Origin: Leptothermofonsia sichuanensis E412
GTDB taxonomy: Bacteria > Cyanobacteriota > Cyanobacteriia > Leptolyngbyales > Leptolyngbyaceae
DNA: 64,000 bases
NCBI RefSeq assembly: GCF_019891175.1
Contig: NZ_CP072600.1
Coordinates: 4,650,001-4,714,000 of the forward strand
Direction: 5' to 3'
Below, piece after piece: positions 25,825 to 35,022 of this stretch. The position numbers were made by a program, and so were the translations under genes. Within the stretch, counting starts at the first letter, position 1. Each line of letters opens with the position of its first letter. The notes under the pieces are model-generated. The model was not told where the DNA came from. It searched no databases and worked only from the letters and a program-made list of their open reading frames with translations.

Positions 25825-28068
25825 ATGACTGCCAGCCTCTCTGTCCCAACTCAATTTGACTCCCTCGAACACGCGCTCAAGCACTACTTTGGTTACGATA
25901 GCTTCCGTCCGGGACAGCGTCAGATTGTTGAAGAGGCGTTGCAAAATCGGGATTTGCTGGTGGTCATGCCAACCGGAGGGGGAAAGTCTCTTTGTTTTCA
26001 GCTACCAGCACTGCTGAAACCAGGTCTGATGATTGTGGTGTCGCCGTTAATTGCGCTGATGCAGGATCAGGTGCAGTTGCTTCAGGACAATGGAATTCCA
26101 GCAACATTTCTGAACAGCAGCCTGGGTACCGCAGAGGTGCGGGAGCGATCGCAGGCGATTCTCCAGGGCAAGATCAAGCTGCTCTATGTCGCACCTGAAC
26201 GGTTATTGAGTGAAGAATTTTTGCTGGGATTTCTGCCTCAGTTATCTGAGCGGGTGGGAGTTTCGGCAATTGCGATCGATGAGGCGCACTGTGTTTCCGA
26301 ATGGGGCCATGATTTTCGCCCGGAGTATCGCCAGTTAAGCCAACTGCGCCACCACTGCCCCCCTGTTCCGATCATGGCACTCACTGCAACCGCCACTGAA
26401 CGGGTACGCCAAGATATCATCCAGCAATTGAACCTGCATGATCCGGGTATCCACCTTGCCAGTTTTAACCGCCCCAACCTGTATTACGAAGTGCGTCCCA
26501 AACGTAAAACCGCCTACGCCGAAATGGTGCAGCAGATTCGCCAGAGTAAGGGATCGGGCATTGTCTATTGCCTCAGCCGCAAGCGGGTGGATGAACTGAC
26601 TTACAAATTTCAACATGACAACATTTCAGCCCTGCCTTACCACGCTGGACTCAGCAACGAGGTGCGGAAACAAAACCAGGAACGCTTTATTCGGGATGAT
26701 GTGCAGGTCATGGTTGCCACCATCGCCTTTGGCATGGGCATCAACAAGCCGGATGTGCGGTTTGTGATTCACTATGATCTGCCGCGCAACATTGAAGGGT
26801 ATTACCAGGAGTCGGGTAGAGCCGGGAGGGATGGGGAACCTGCCCACTGTACGCTCTACTTTGGGGTGGGCGACATCAAAACCGTGGAGTTCCTGATCAG
26901 TCAGAAGGTGGATCCGGTGACCAATGAGCCGCTGGAAGATGAGCAGCGGATCGCCACTCAGCAATTGCGGCGGGTTGTGAACTATGCGGAGGCCACCGAG
27001 TGTCGCCGCACGATTCAACTGGGCTATTTTGGCGAATCTTTCCCTGGTAACTGCGATCGCTGCGACAACTGCCGCTATCCCAAACCCGTTGAAGACTGGA
27101 CAATCGAAGCTCAAAAATTTCTCTCCTGTGTGGCCCGCTTTGCCCAGCGGGGACAGCATTTTGGCATCGCCCATACGATTGACGTACTGCGGGGGTCCAA
27201 AAACGAACGGGTGCTCAAGAACGGGCATGACAAGCTTTCTACCTATGGCATTGGCAAAGACCGGAGTGCGGAGGAGTGGCGGATGCTGGCGCGATCGCTG
27301 ATTCACCAGCGTTTGCTGGATGAAGCCACTGACGGTTACTCGGTACTGAAATTGAATGACCTGAGCTGGGAAGTTTTGAAGCAGCAGCGGCGGGTCGAGA
27401 TCGCCATCACCGCCACCAGTTCCGATACGGGAACTGCCGCTGCCAGCCAGGACACCGAAGAAGTCGAAGCCCTGTTTGAACGTCTGCAAGCATTGCGTAA
27501 ACGACTGGCAGATGAACAGTCTGTTCCACCTTATGTGGTGTTTGCCAATGCCAGCCTGCGGGAAATGGCCCGCCAGCGCCCCCAAAATCGTGCCCAGTTT
27601 GCTGAAATTACTGGTGTTGGCAGTCGCAAGTTAACCCAGTACGGTGATACATTCCTCACCGAAATCCGCGCTTTTTGCCAGGAGCACGGACTTTCTGCCT
27701 CTCCCCCCTCCCCCCTTCCTCCCCCCTCCCTACCTTCCCCCACCTCTCCTTCTTTCACCCAACTCCAGACCCTGGAACTCTTTCAACAGGGCATGAACCC
27801 GGCAGAAATTGCCGAGCAGCGCAACCTGCGAATTGGCACTGTCCTGAGTCACCTGGTCGAACTGGTGGAAATGGGATACGACATCAATCTGGAAGATCTG
27901 GTCGCCAGCGATCGCCGGGAGAAAATTGTGGCAGCGATTCAGGTTGTGGGAACCGCTTCCCGCCGCACTATTTACGATTACCTGGAAGCCCGCTATGGTT
28001 ATGATGAAATTCATCTGGTACTGGCATGGTGGAAGCAGCAGATGAAGCGCCAGGGAGCAGCCATCTGA
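25825..28068 (+). CDS. recQ: ATP-dependent DNA helicase RecQ
   Basis: RecQ unwinds DNA 3'-5' in recombination and fork repair. In the 747-residue product, Walker A is MPTGGGKSLC (about residue 50), the DEAH box is AIDEAHCVSEWGHDFRPEY, and motif VI lies in YYQESGRAGRDG. The RQC zinc site has Cys in ATECRR, GNCDRCDNC. An HRDC domain (about residues 550-620) follows, and the C-terminal part resembles the HTH_40 module (LFQQGMNPAEIAEQRNLRIG). Between HRDC and that module is a Ser/Pro-only linker, coded by about 27696-27765, made of CTCCCCCC-type repeats that keep the frame. The start ATG follows a T/C-rich stretch. Confidence 0.95.
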   Translation: MTASLSVPTQFDSLEHALKHYFGYDSFRPGQRQIVEEALQNRDLLVVMPTGGGKSLCFQLPALLKPGLMIVVSPLIALMQDQVQLLQDNGIPATFLNSSLGTAEVRERSQAILQGKIKLLYVAPERLLSEEFLLGFLPQLSERVGVSAIAIDEAHCVSEWGHDFRPEYRQLSQLRHHCPPVPIMALTATATERVRQDIIQQLNLHDPGIHLASFNRPNLYYEVRPKRKTAYAEMVQQIRQSKGSGIVYCLSRKRVDELTYKFQHDNISALPYHAGLSNEVRKQNQERFIRDDVQVMVATIAFGMGINKPDVRFVIHYDLPRNIEGYYQESGRAGRDGEPAHCTLYFGVGDIKTVEFLISQKVDPVTNEPLEDEQRIATQQLRRVVNYAEATECRRTIQLGYFGESFPGNCDRCDNCRYPKPVEDWTIEAQKFLSCVARFAQRGQHFGIAHTIDVLRGSKNERVLKNGHDKLSTYGIGKDRSAEEWRMLARSLIHQRLLDEATDGYSVLKLNDLSWEVLKQQRRVEIAITATSSDTGTAAASQDTEEVEALFERLQALRKRLADEQSVPPYVVFANASLREMARQRPQNRAQFAEITGVGSRKLTQYGDTFLTEIRAFCQEHGLSASPPSPLPPPSLPSPTSPSFTQLQTLELFQQGMNPAEIAEQRNLRIGTVLSHLVELVEMGYDINLEDLVASDRREKIVAAIQVVGTASRRTIYDYLEARYGYDEIHLVLAWWKQQMKRQGAAI

Positions 28069-28109
28069 ACTGGAATACGATCGCATCCTTCCTTTAGTGG
28101 TTCAATCCA

Positions 28110-29465
28110 ATGAATCAGCGCTGGATATTAGCCGGTTTCGTGGTTGCTGGAGTTAGCCTTGGGTTAAGTTTTGCAGTTTGGCGTGACTGGAACCGGAGCC
28201 TGACCAGTAGCCTGATCTCACTCACGGCTCTGGGTTCTGGGGTGGCAATCACCCGGTTCTCTTCAAACCGCTGGCAGAAACTCGACGGTCCGCGATCGCG
28301 CAATGCCTACCGACAGCCTTCCAGCCTGAGTCCCATCAATATCCCGCAGCCATTCCTCACTCCGTCAGAAGAGGATGCCAATGCCGCCATTGCTATTTTC
28401 TGGGACTATGAAAACGTCAAGATCTCTGCCCAGGGCTTAAATGCGCCCCTGGCAGAAACCCTGATGGACTACGCTCGTTCCCTGGGGCATCCCTGTCGCA
28501 AAACGGTCTATGCCAACTGGCGCCGGGAAAGTGATGTGGTTGTGAAGGCGCTCTATAGCCTCGGCTTTGAGCCAATTCATGTTTCAATGGGCAAGCCCAA
28601 TAGTGTAGATATCAAACTGACAGTTGACTGTTTGAATGCGGCTTACCGGCACCCCTATATTCAAAAATTCATTGTCGTTACCGCCGATAAAGATTTCATT
28701 CCACTGGTCCATGCCCTCAAAGCGATGGAAAAACAGGTGATCATTATTGGTCGAACAGATGTTGTCAGCGAACAGTTAATGCTGAGTGCCGATGATTTTG
28801 TCTCGCTGGAACAGCTATCGAAGGATGTCAGCAATCGTATCGGAATCAAAATAGAGGGCAGCCCCCCCTCCCCGATCAGCTATCAGGATGCGATCGACTG
28901 CCTGATGGAGGCAATCAGCGAAGCCCGCGACCAGGGAAAAAGTACGCGCTTTCCCATCCTTGATCGACTCATGCGGGCCAGTTTGCAATACCGATACCAG
29001 GGAGTGGCCTCTATCCGCAAACCGGATGGCTCAACCTTTGCCAGTTTTAGCAAGTTTGTGGCAGCGGCTGAAAAAGACGGCAAGGTGCAGATACAGACGG
29101 TAGAGGGGTTTAAGGAAGTGTTCCTGATTGAGGAAGATCCACTGGCAGAGTCAGATTTCAGCCCCCGCCTGGTGCGTCAAATGGCACGGAACCACTGGGA
29201 AATTTTTATCCATCAGGTGAAGAGGGCATTTCAAGAAGGGGACCCCAATCATTACCTGTATGGACGGTTCTCTATTCTGTTTAAGTATGTCAGGGAAGCC
29301 AAGAAAAGTGGGATGTTACCTCTCAGCAATCAGTCGTTGCAGACGGCCTTAAACCAACTGGTAGAAGTGGGAGTCCTGATCGAGCAGGCAGATGGCAGTT
29401 TCCGACTGATTGAAAACTTAGAGGAACGAAGGGACGATTTTCTGGATCGGTTGAGCCAGCCCTAG
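28110..29465 (+). CDS. NYN-domain (LabA/DUF88-like) protein with LOTUS-like domain
   Basis: In this 451-residue protein, residues 1-45 contain two hydrophobic stretches that could anchor it in the membrane. A PIN-like NYN nuclease domain follows (about 85-235), with acidic positions in FWDYENVKI, NSVDIKLTVD and VTADKDFIPL, arranged as in metal-dependent RNases. After SPISYQDAIDCLMEAI comes a winged-helix OST-HTH/LOTUS-like region (about 255-345). A second helical segment ends the protein. The NYN-LOTUS combination suggests RNA binding and cleavage. A link to the clock protein LabA is by family only. It starts 41 bases after recQ and may share its transcript. Confidence 0.85.
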   Translation: MNQRWILAGFVVAGVSLGLSFAVWRDWNRSLTSSLISLTALGSGVAITRFSSNRWQKLDGPRSRNAYRQPSSLSPINIPQPFLTPSEEDANAAIAIFWDYENVKISAQGLNAPLAETLMDYARSLGHPCRKTVYANWRRESDVVVKALYSLGFEPIHVSMGKPNSVDIKLTVDCLNAAYRHPYIQKFIVVTADKDFIPLVHALKAMEKQVIIIGRTDVVSEQLMLSADDFVSLEQLSKDVSNRIGIKIEGSPPSPISYQDAIDCLMEAISEARDQGKSTRFPILDRLMRASLQYRYQGVASIRKPDGSTFASFSKFVAAAEKDGKVQIQTVEGFKEVFLIEEDPLAESDFSPRLVRQMARNHWEIFIHQVKRAFQEGDPNHYLYGRFSILFKYVREAKKSGMLPLSNQSLQTALNQLVEVGVLIEQADGSFRLIENLEERRDDFLDRLSQP

Positions 29466-29476
29466 TGGTCTGTCAA
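29463..29476. repeat. IS630-end-like motif between two genes
   Basis: TAGTGGTCTGTCAA overlaps the TAG stop of the NYN gene and ends just before the ATG of the dehydratase gene. The same 14-mer occurs at 1490-1503. It differs by one base from TAGTAGTCTGTCAA, the left end of the IS630 element at 60661. No matching inverted partner was found nearby. Confidence 0.5.
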
Positions 29477-29478
29477 CT

Positions 29479-30540
29479 ATGAAAGATGGGTTTGAACCTG
29501 CCCCTGATGGGGCTGAAGTCTCAGAAGCAACCGATGTTACCTATTCAGACATTGAAGCTGCCGCTCAACGGTTGCATGAACAGGCCCATCGAACTCCGGT
29601 CATGACTTCCACAACAGTCAACCAGATCACAGGCAGCCAGGTATTTTTCAAGTGTGAGAATTTTCAGCGCACCGGGTCTTTTAAGTTCCGGGGAGCATAC
29701 AATGCCCTGGCGCAACTGTGCGCAGACCAGCGACAACGGGGGGTACTGGCCTATTCATCGGGGAACCACGCCCAGGCGATCGCCCTGGCTGGTCAGTTAC
29801 TGCATATTCCGACTGCAATCGTGATGCCAGAGGATGCTCCAGCGGTTAAACTGGCAGCAACTCGCGGCTACGGGGCAGAGGTCATTCTCTACAATCGCCA
29901 ACTTCAGAGTCGAGAGGTATTGGGACAGACCCTGGCTCAAGAACGCGGGCTGACGCTGATTCCACCCTACGATCATCCCCAGGTCATTGCAGGGCAGGGA
30001 ACGGTTGCCCAAGAGCTAATTGCAGAAGTGGGAGAACTGGATCTGCTACTGGTTTGCTGTGGTGGGGGTGGGTTGCTCTCTGGTTGTGCCATTTCAGCCA
30101 GGACGCTTGCTCCAGCCTGTCAGGTGATTGGGGTAGAACCTAAACGGGCAGACGATGCCACGCGATCATTTCACAGCCGCAGCCTGCAAACGGTTCATAA
30201 CCCAGACACAATTGCTGACGGGGCACGCACTCCCGCTCTGGGTAAGTATACCTTCCCCCTGGTGCTTGAGTATGTCAACGATATGGTCACTGTGTCTGAA
30301 ATAGCTATTCTGCGCACCATGTTTTTTCTATGGGAACGCCTGAAGATTGTGGTTGAACCTACCGGAGCACTGGCAGCGGCAGCTTTGCTGGAAGGCGTCA
30401 TCTCTGCACCCCATGCCCGCATTGGTGTTGTTATCAGCGGCGGCAATGTGGATCTGAAACAGGCAGGCAAGTTATTTGCCAGAGTCAATAAACCCTCTAA
30501 ACCCAAACCACCGATGCCCTGGGCCAGGGAACTCAGCTAA
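29479..30540 (+). CDS. Threonine/serine dehydratase (PLP, fold-type II)
   Basis: This is a 353-residue catalytic-domain-only enzyme that deaminates threonine to 2-oxobutyrate or serine to pyruvate. The PLP Lys is in SFKFRGAYNAL (about residue 74). SSGNHAQAIALA is the Asn/His loop, and the glycine-rich phosphate cradle is CCGGGGLLSGCA (about 195). There is no ACT regulatory domain, so it is the short, isoleucine-insensitive type also seen in serine racemase and catabolic dehydratases. The ATG lies 13 bases after the stop of the NYN gene and inside an IS630-end-like sequence. The N-terminal ~20 residues look extra compared with the family, and the exact start is uncertain. Confidence 0.88.
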   Translation: MKDGFEPAPDGAEVSEATDVTYSDIEAAAQRLHEQAHRTPVMTSTTVNQITGSQVFFKCENFQRTGSFKFRGAYNALAQLCADQRQRGVLAYSSGNHAQAIALAGQLLHIPTAIVMPEDAPAVKLAATRGYGAEVILYNRQLQSREVLGQTLAQERGLTLIPPYDHPQVIAGQGTVAQELIAEVGELDLLLVCCGGGGLLSGCAISARTLAPACQVIGVEPKRADDATRSFHSRSLQTVHNPDTIADGARTPALGKYTFPLVLEYVNDMVTVSEIAILRTMFFLWERLKIVVEPTGALAAAALLEGVISAPHARIGVVISGGNVDLKQAGKLFARVNKPSKPKPPMPWARELS

Positions 30541-30682
30541 GGCACAGGGGAAAATGTCTGAAACCTCAAATACCTTAAATTCCAGCGTAGGATAGGCAAA
30601 GCAATGGGTGCCCATTTGTCCTGATGTGGATAGGGACCGCTATAAATTCCTGGTTGGATTCTTTGTCATGGGAGGGTGAAGT

Positions 30683-31519
30683 TTGAAAGAAAGGTTGCGA
30701 TCGCACCTGACCCAGATTGTCCGGGAACGAGATCCCTACCTGGCAACGGAAGGACATTTCTATGTGCAGGAGTATATCCGGCAGCAGTTCGAGCAATGGG
30801 GAATCGTTGAAACCCACCAGTTCGTGGTCCGAACCCGCACCCATACCAATCTGATCTTGAACCTGCCTGCCCAGCCGGGACGAGGGCAGCAACCTCCGAT
30901 TCTCATCGGTGCTCACTATGATGCGGTACCGGGAACGCCAGGGGCAGATGACAATGCCAGTGGTGTAGCCGCACTGCTGGAACTGGCGCGATCGCTGGCG
31001 ACCCAACCGGCACGCTACCCGGTGCGCCTGCTTGCCTTTGATCTGGAAGAATATGGCCTGTCGGGTAGTACTGCTTATGCGGAAGGGCTATGGCAGGACA
31101 ACCAACCTATCCGCCTCATGCTTTCCCTGGAAATGCTGGGCTATTGCACCCATGAACCCCACTCCCAAAACTATCCACCCGGACTCCAATACTTCTATCC
31201 GAATCAGGGCAACTTCATTGGACTGATCGGCAATTTAGGCACCATTCCTGATTTGATTCGCCTTTGCCGTGGAATGGATCGGGCAGGGGTACGCAGCCGC
31301 TGGCTACCCGCCGGAAAGCGCGGCATGATGATCCCGGCCACCCGTTTAAGTGACCATGCCCCGTTCTGGGATCGGGGCTACCGGGCAATTATGGTAACTG
31401 ACACTGCTTTTATGCGGAACCCCCATTACCATAAACCGAGCGATCGCCTGGAAACCCTCGACCTCGATTTCCTCACCCGCATCTGCCAGGGACTCATACA
31501 CGGCATTTGCCAGCTATAG
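30683..31519 (+). CDS. M28-family zinc peptidase
   Basis: The 278-residue product starts at TTG, supported by GGAGGG seven bases upstream. It has the di-zinc aminopeptidase set: GAHYDAVPGTPGADDNASG (first His and the bridging Asp), FDLEEYGLSGS (catalytic Glu and ligand Glu), a later Asp region near SDHAPFWDRG and a His in NPHYHKPSD. These are the M28 (aminopeptidase Y / glutaminyl cyclase-like) hallmarks. No signal peptide is seen, so a cytoplasmic peptidase is most likely. Neighbours give no further clue. Confidence 0.88.
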   Translation: MKERLRSHLTQIVRERDPYLATEGHFYVQEYIRQQFEQWGIVETHQFVVRTRTHTNLILNLPAQPGRGQQPPILIGAHYDAVPGTPGADDNASGVAALLELARSLATQPARYPVRLLAFDLEEYGLSGSTAYAEGLWQDNQPIRLMLSLEMLGYCTHEPHSQNYPPGLQYFYPNQGNFIGLIGNLGTIPDLIRLCRGMDRAGVRSRWLPAGKRGMMIPATRLSDHAPFWDRGYRAIMVTDTAFMRNPHYHKPSDRLETLDLDFLTRICQGLIHGICQL

Positions 31520-31547
31520 CATGGGCACAGGGGACAGGGAACAGAAG

Positions 31548-32282
31548 CTATCCCCCAATCCCTTCCCCGGCTGCCTGATCCAGTAACCACCAGAGTTCTC
31601 CCTGGGGCTGAATCAGACGAGCGGGATAGGTAGTTGCATCTGCATCGGCGGCAAAGATCTCACCCAGGGCATGACGTTTGCCTGCCCCTGCCACCATAAA
31701 AACCACTGTGTTGGCATGGTTAATCAAGGGGGCGGTAAAGGTGAGGCGGGGTTGACCGTCCTTGTTGCCCACCGTCACCAGGCGATCGCGTACCTGTAAT
31801 GCCTCTGTATGAGGAAAGAGGGATGCCGTATGCCCATCATCTCCGATTCCCAGCAGAATGATATCGAAGGTGGGAAACTCACCGGGCTGTACCTGGAAGA
31901 ACTCTTCCAGTTCAGCTTCATGCTGGCTGGCGGCGATCGCCGGGTCGGCTTCGTCTGTAGACATGGGATGAATATTGGCTGTCGGGATTGGCACCTGATC
32001 CAACCAGGCCCGCCGGGCCATGCCCTGATTGCTATCGGGATGGTCGGGTGGAACGTAACGCTCATCTCCCCAAAAGACATGAATACCCCGCCAGGGAAGA
32101 TCCTGGACTGCCAGCTTTTCATACAGAGGTTTGGGGGTACTGCCACCCGCCAGGGCAATGGTGCATTGCCCCCGTTCGGCGATCGCCTGCCGAATCTTGT
32201 CCAGCACCACATCCAGCGCCCTTTGAACCAGCGCTGCCTGATCTGGCAACACCTCAACCAATTTATTCATCGTCTCAGCCAT
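31548..32282 (-). CDS. pgl: 6-phosphogluconolactonase
   Basis: Pgl hydrolyses 6-phosphogluconolactone in the oxidative pentose phosphate pathway, the main route of sugar breakdown in cyanobacteria at night. Family motifs are present: ALAGGSTPKPLYEKL near the N-terminus, VFWGDERYVPPDHPDSNQGMA, and ILLGIGDDGHTASLFPHTE in the middle. Length (about 244 residues) is normal. Start choices are a GTG at 32288, ATG at 32282 and ATG at 32270 (MNKLVEVLPD, which matches the usual family start). The last residues GEGIGG run into a low-complexity intergenic repeat. Confidence 0.93.
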   Translation of the reverse strand: MAETMNKLVEVLPDQAALVQRALDVVLDKIRQAIAERGQCTIALAGGSTPKPLYEKLAVQDLPWRGIHVFWGDERYVPPDHPDSNQGMARRAWLDQVPIPTANIHPMSTDEADPAIAASQHEAELEEFFQVQPGEFPTFDIILLGIGDDGHTASLFPHTEALQVRDRLVTVGNKDGQPRLTFTAPLINHANTVVFMVAGAGKRHALGEIFAADADATTYPARLIQPQGELWWLLDQAAGEGIGG

Positions 32283-32391
32283 CTCCACGCTGTCCCATCA
32301 ATTTTGAGTGTGGGAGAGATTCAAACCAGTACTACTATAGGTGGTTGGCAGCGTAATTCCAGTTAACTTCACACCCAAATCAAGGAAAGCA

Positions 32392-33150
32392 ATGAAATCG
32401 CCCACTCTTACGCCCCTGACCTCCTTTATCCTAAAGCTAGTCGGAATCGTCCTGATCCTGTCTTATCTGATCGATCTGGTGCTTTATTTGACAGCCGCCA
32501 ATTTCCAGAACAACCAGTGGACGATGACATTTACCACCCAGTTAGTTGACCGGGGGTTCATTCCTCTGGCTGGTTTAGCGTTGTTATTTGCGGGTTTTTG
32601 GGTTGAAGCCACCACTGAATCCGCTAAAAACCGTTCCCAGGGACTGAAACTGGCTGCCCTCTGGCTTGCCAGCGTTTTTGGGTTGATGTTTCTCCTGTTT
32701 GTGCCGCTGAATGTGAACGCTACCCGTCTGGCGGCTGAAGAACAGGTGGCTAAAATTGGGCAGCAAGCCACCGATGCTGAAAGCCAGCTTAGCGCTCAGG
32801 TGCAGCAATTCAGGGCACAGATCGACCCTCAACTGGCAATGCTTGACCAGGCAATTCAAACCGGGCAACTCCAGGGAGATCAACTGGCACAGGCAAAGCA
32901 ACAGCAAGCAGAACTGCAAAAGCTGAAATCTGACCCGAAAGCCCTGGATGCCAGAATTGCCCCTGAACGAAATAAGAAACTCAAAGAAATTCAGGAGCAG
33001 AAGAAGCAGTTAGAAGAACAGACCTACCGGGGGGCACTGCAAACGGGTTTGCGGGTTGGACTGATCAGTTTGCTGCTGGCAATCGTCTATGCTCTGATTG
33101 GCTGGACTGGCCTGCGTCAAATGTTTTACCAGGCGAACCATGAGCACTGA
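32392..33150 (+). CDS. HpsJ-family membrane protein
   Basis: The start at ATG 32392 gives 252 residues and has AAGGA ten bases upstream. An in-frame upstream start would add 17 unlikely residues. Three hydrophobic segments (about residues 12-30, 52-70, 85-105) are followed by a long Gln/Ala-rich coiled coil (about 115-215) and a final membrane helix (about 222-245). This layout and the TSFILKLVGIVLILSYLID beginning match HpsJ-type proteins, named from hormogonium polysaccharide genes of filamentous cyanobacteria. A role in slime secretion or motility is inferred from family only. Confidence 0.75.
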   Translation: MKSPTLTPLTSFILKLVGIVLILSYLIDLVLYLTAANFQNNQWTMTFTTQLVDRGFIPLAGLALLFAGFWVEATTESAKNRSQGLKLAALWLASVFGLMFLLFVPLNVNATRLAAEEQVAKIGQQATDAESQLSAQVQQFRAQIDPQLAMLDQAIQTGQLQGDQLAQAKQQQAELQKLKSDPKALDARIAPERNKKLKEIQEQKKQLEEQTYRGALQTGLRVGLISLLLAIVYALIGWTGLRQMFYQANHEH

Positions 33151-33547
33151 TTCACCGATTCACCAATGCCGCCATGTGAATTGGGGAGTCAATCAAAATT
33201 TCTTGTCAATTGTGATACCGATCACCTTAGGATATTGGGATAAACGAAATGATCCCCGTGATTGTTTTGCCTGGAATATCCTTCCATTTCCCTAGATCTC
33301 GTCTTTCACGTTGAATGTAGTCCAATCAACCAGAAAGCAAGTCGGTTCAGTGGATCAATGTTTAAGATATAAAGGCGAGAGATCAGAAAGCAATCCACAG
33401 TTCTGAAACAAACCTTTACATTTTTATGACAAGTTTTAATAATAAAAGTGAAAAGGCCGTTAGTAACCAGATTTTGTAATTCGATTTTGTCATTAGTTTC
33501 TCAAGCAGACATTTCTGCGGACAGATGTTGAGGAGAATGGGTTAATT
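33151..33547. other. AT-rich gap before the DUF502-nusB-ftsY run
   Basis: These 397 bases contain AT-rich stretches (for example near 33420-33480) that probably hold the promoter of the following genes. No reading frame with recognisable content, RNA gene or repeat was found. Confidence 0.45.
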
Positions 33548-34270
33548 GTGCTCCAACGCTTTAAGCAAGACCTCAAAAATGACTTGATTGCAGGGTTGCT
33601 TGTGATTATTCCACTGGCAACAACAATCTGGCTGACGTATACAGTTTCGACCTGGGTAATCAATTTCCTGACCCGCATCCCCAAGCAGTTGAATCCACTT
33701 GACAATCTGCATCCGGTTCTGTTGAACCTGCTCAACCTCCTGATAGGGCTTGCCGTTCCGCTGTCTTTGATTCTCTTGATCGGCTTGATGGCAAGGAACT
33801 TTGTTGGGCGCTGGTTGCTTGACTTTGGAGAGCGTCTCTTACAGGCTATTCCTCTGGCTGGCTCTGTTTACAAGACTCTCAAGCAACTGCTGGAAACTCT
33901 GTTAAGAGATTCCAGTAACCGCTTTCGCCGGGTTGTGCTGGTAGAGTATCCCCGCAATGGTGTATGGTCCCTTGGTTTTGTCACAGGTGTCGTGAGTGGC
34001 GAATTTCAAGCTCATTTTCCAGGGCAAATGTTAGGGGTGTTTATCCCGACCACACCCAACCCTACAACGGGCTGGTATGCGGTGGTCCCAGAAGAAGCCG
34101 TGATTAATCTCTCAATGTCGATTGAAGATGCCTTCAAGGTAATCATTTCTGGTGGGATTGTCAGCCCTGAAGTTCCATCTCCGGCTTCTCTGCCGGTTTT
34201 GGATAAGCATCCTCTCAGTCCTTTTCTGGAGAAGAGTCGCACTGCGATCGCCCTCGAAGAGGATGTTTAA
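33548..34270 (+). CDS. DUF502 membrane protein
   Basis: This 240-residue protein starts at GTG. It has two transmembrane segments (about residues 13-35 and 60-85), a short loop with GSVYKTLKQLLETLL, and a soluble C-terminal part with VVLVEYPRNGVWSLGFVTG and the conserved VFIPTTPNPTTGWY block. This is the DUF502 pattern, found across bacteria and in plant COV (continuous vascular ring) proteins. No biochemical function is established. It precedes nusB by 31 bases and may be cotranscribed with nusB and ftsY. Confidence 0.88.
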   Translation: MLQRFKQDLKNDLIAGLLVIIPLATTIWLTYTVSTWVINFLTRIPKQLNPLDNLHPVLLNLLNLLIGLAVPLSLILLIGLMARNFVGRWLLDFGERLLQAIPLAGSVYKTLKQLLETLLRDSSNRFRRVVLVEYPRNGVWSLGFVTGVVSGEFQAHFPGQMLGVFIPTTPNPTTGWYAVVPEEAVINLSMSIEDAFKVIISGGIVSPEVPSPASLPVLDKHPLSPFLEKSRTAIALEEDV

Positions 34271-34301
34271 TTTTGTGATGGTTCCTTCTCCTTAAATTTC
34301 T

Positions 34302-34934
34302 ATGCAGGCCCGTCGAATCGCTCGTGAACTGGCACTCCTCAGTATTAGCCAAATGCCTGCCAATCAGGAGCGCCTCGAAGCTCAGGACTTGCAGAGCGTA
34401 CTGATTGCTGCTGTGCGCACCCTGACGACTGAAGCACAGGATGCCTTAGAAACGGCATCCGCCGAATTGCAACAGAGCAATGCCCGTCTGTTGAGCAGCG
34501 AAACTCGTGCCACGGATGTGCAGAGTGCAAGGGCAATGGTGACTGAGGCAATCGAACTGACCCAGACCGCCATCAATCGCCTGGGGCTGGCAATGGAGGT
34601 GCCAGAATTCATTCAACTCACCAACCAGAAAGAGGTGCGATCATACACCCTGGAAATTATCCGCACCTTAAAAACTAACCGGGGAAAAATAGATCAAATT
34701 TTATCGCGGGCATTAGTGGACTGGCAGCTTTCTCGGCTTGCCTGGATTGATCGGGATATTCTGCGGATCGCCGTCACAGAAATTCTGTTTTTGGGAGTCC
34801 CTGATCGCGTTGCCATCAATGAAGCTGTCGAACTGGCGAAACGATACAGTGGTGAGGATGGGCACCGCTTTATCAATGGCGTCATGAGACGGGTGGCAGA
34901 ACAAATTAAGGCAGAATTGCCGTCAAGTAGTTAA
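34302..34934 (+). CDS. nusB: Transcription antitermination factor NusB
   Basis: NusB binds boxA RNA with NusE (S10) to protect rRNA transcripts from termination. The start [15 protein letters not shown] and the C-terminal region [43 protein letters not shown] carry the family signatures. At 210 residues it is longer than enterobacterial NusB because of a helical insertion (about residues 35-90), which is usual in cyanobacteria. It sits between DUF502 and ftsY, all on one strand, so a common transcript is likely. Confidence 0.93.
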   Translation: MQARRIARELALLSISQMPANQERLEAQDLQSVLIAAVRTLTTEAQDALETASAELQQSNARLLSSETRATDVQSARAMVTEAIELTQTAINRLGLAMEVPEFIQLTNQKEVRSYTLEIIRTLKTNRGKIDQILSRALVDWQLSRLAWIDRDILRIAVTEILFLGVPDRVAINEAVELAKRYSGEDGHRFINGVMRRVAEQIKAELPSSS

Positions 34935-35022
34935 GCGACTGTTTAGACATGATTCTGTACAGTTAAAATTCTTTACAGTTAAAGAAGGGAAGTTTCCCTG
35001 GCAGCACGTTGGGGTAAGGGCT

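Noticed and set aside
26626-27585. 319-codon minus-strand frame opposite recQ
   Set aside because: The plus strand codes for clear RecQ motifs throughout; the antisense frame has no recognisable domain.
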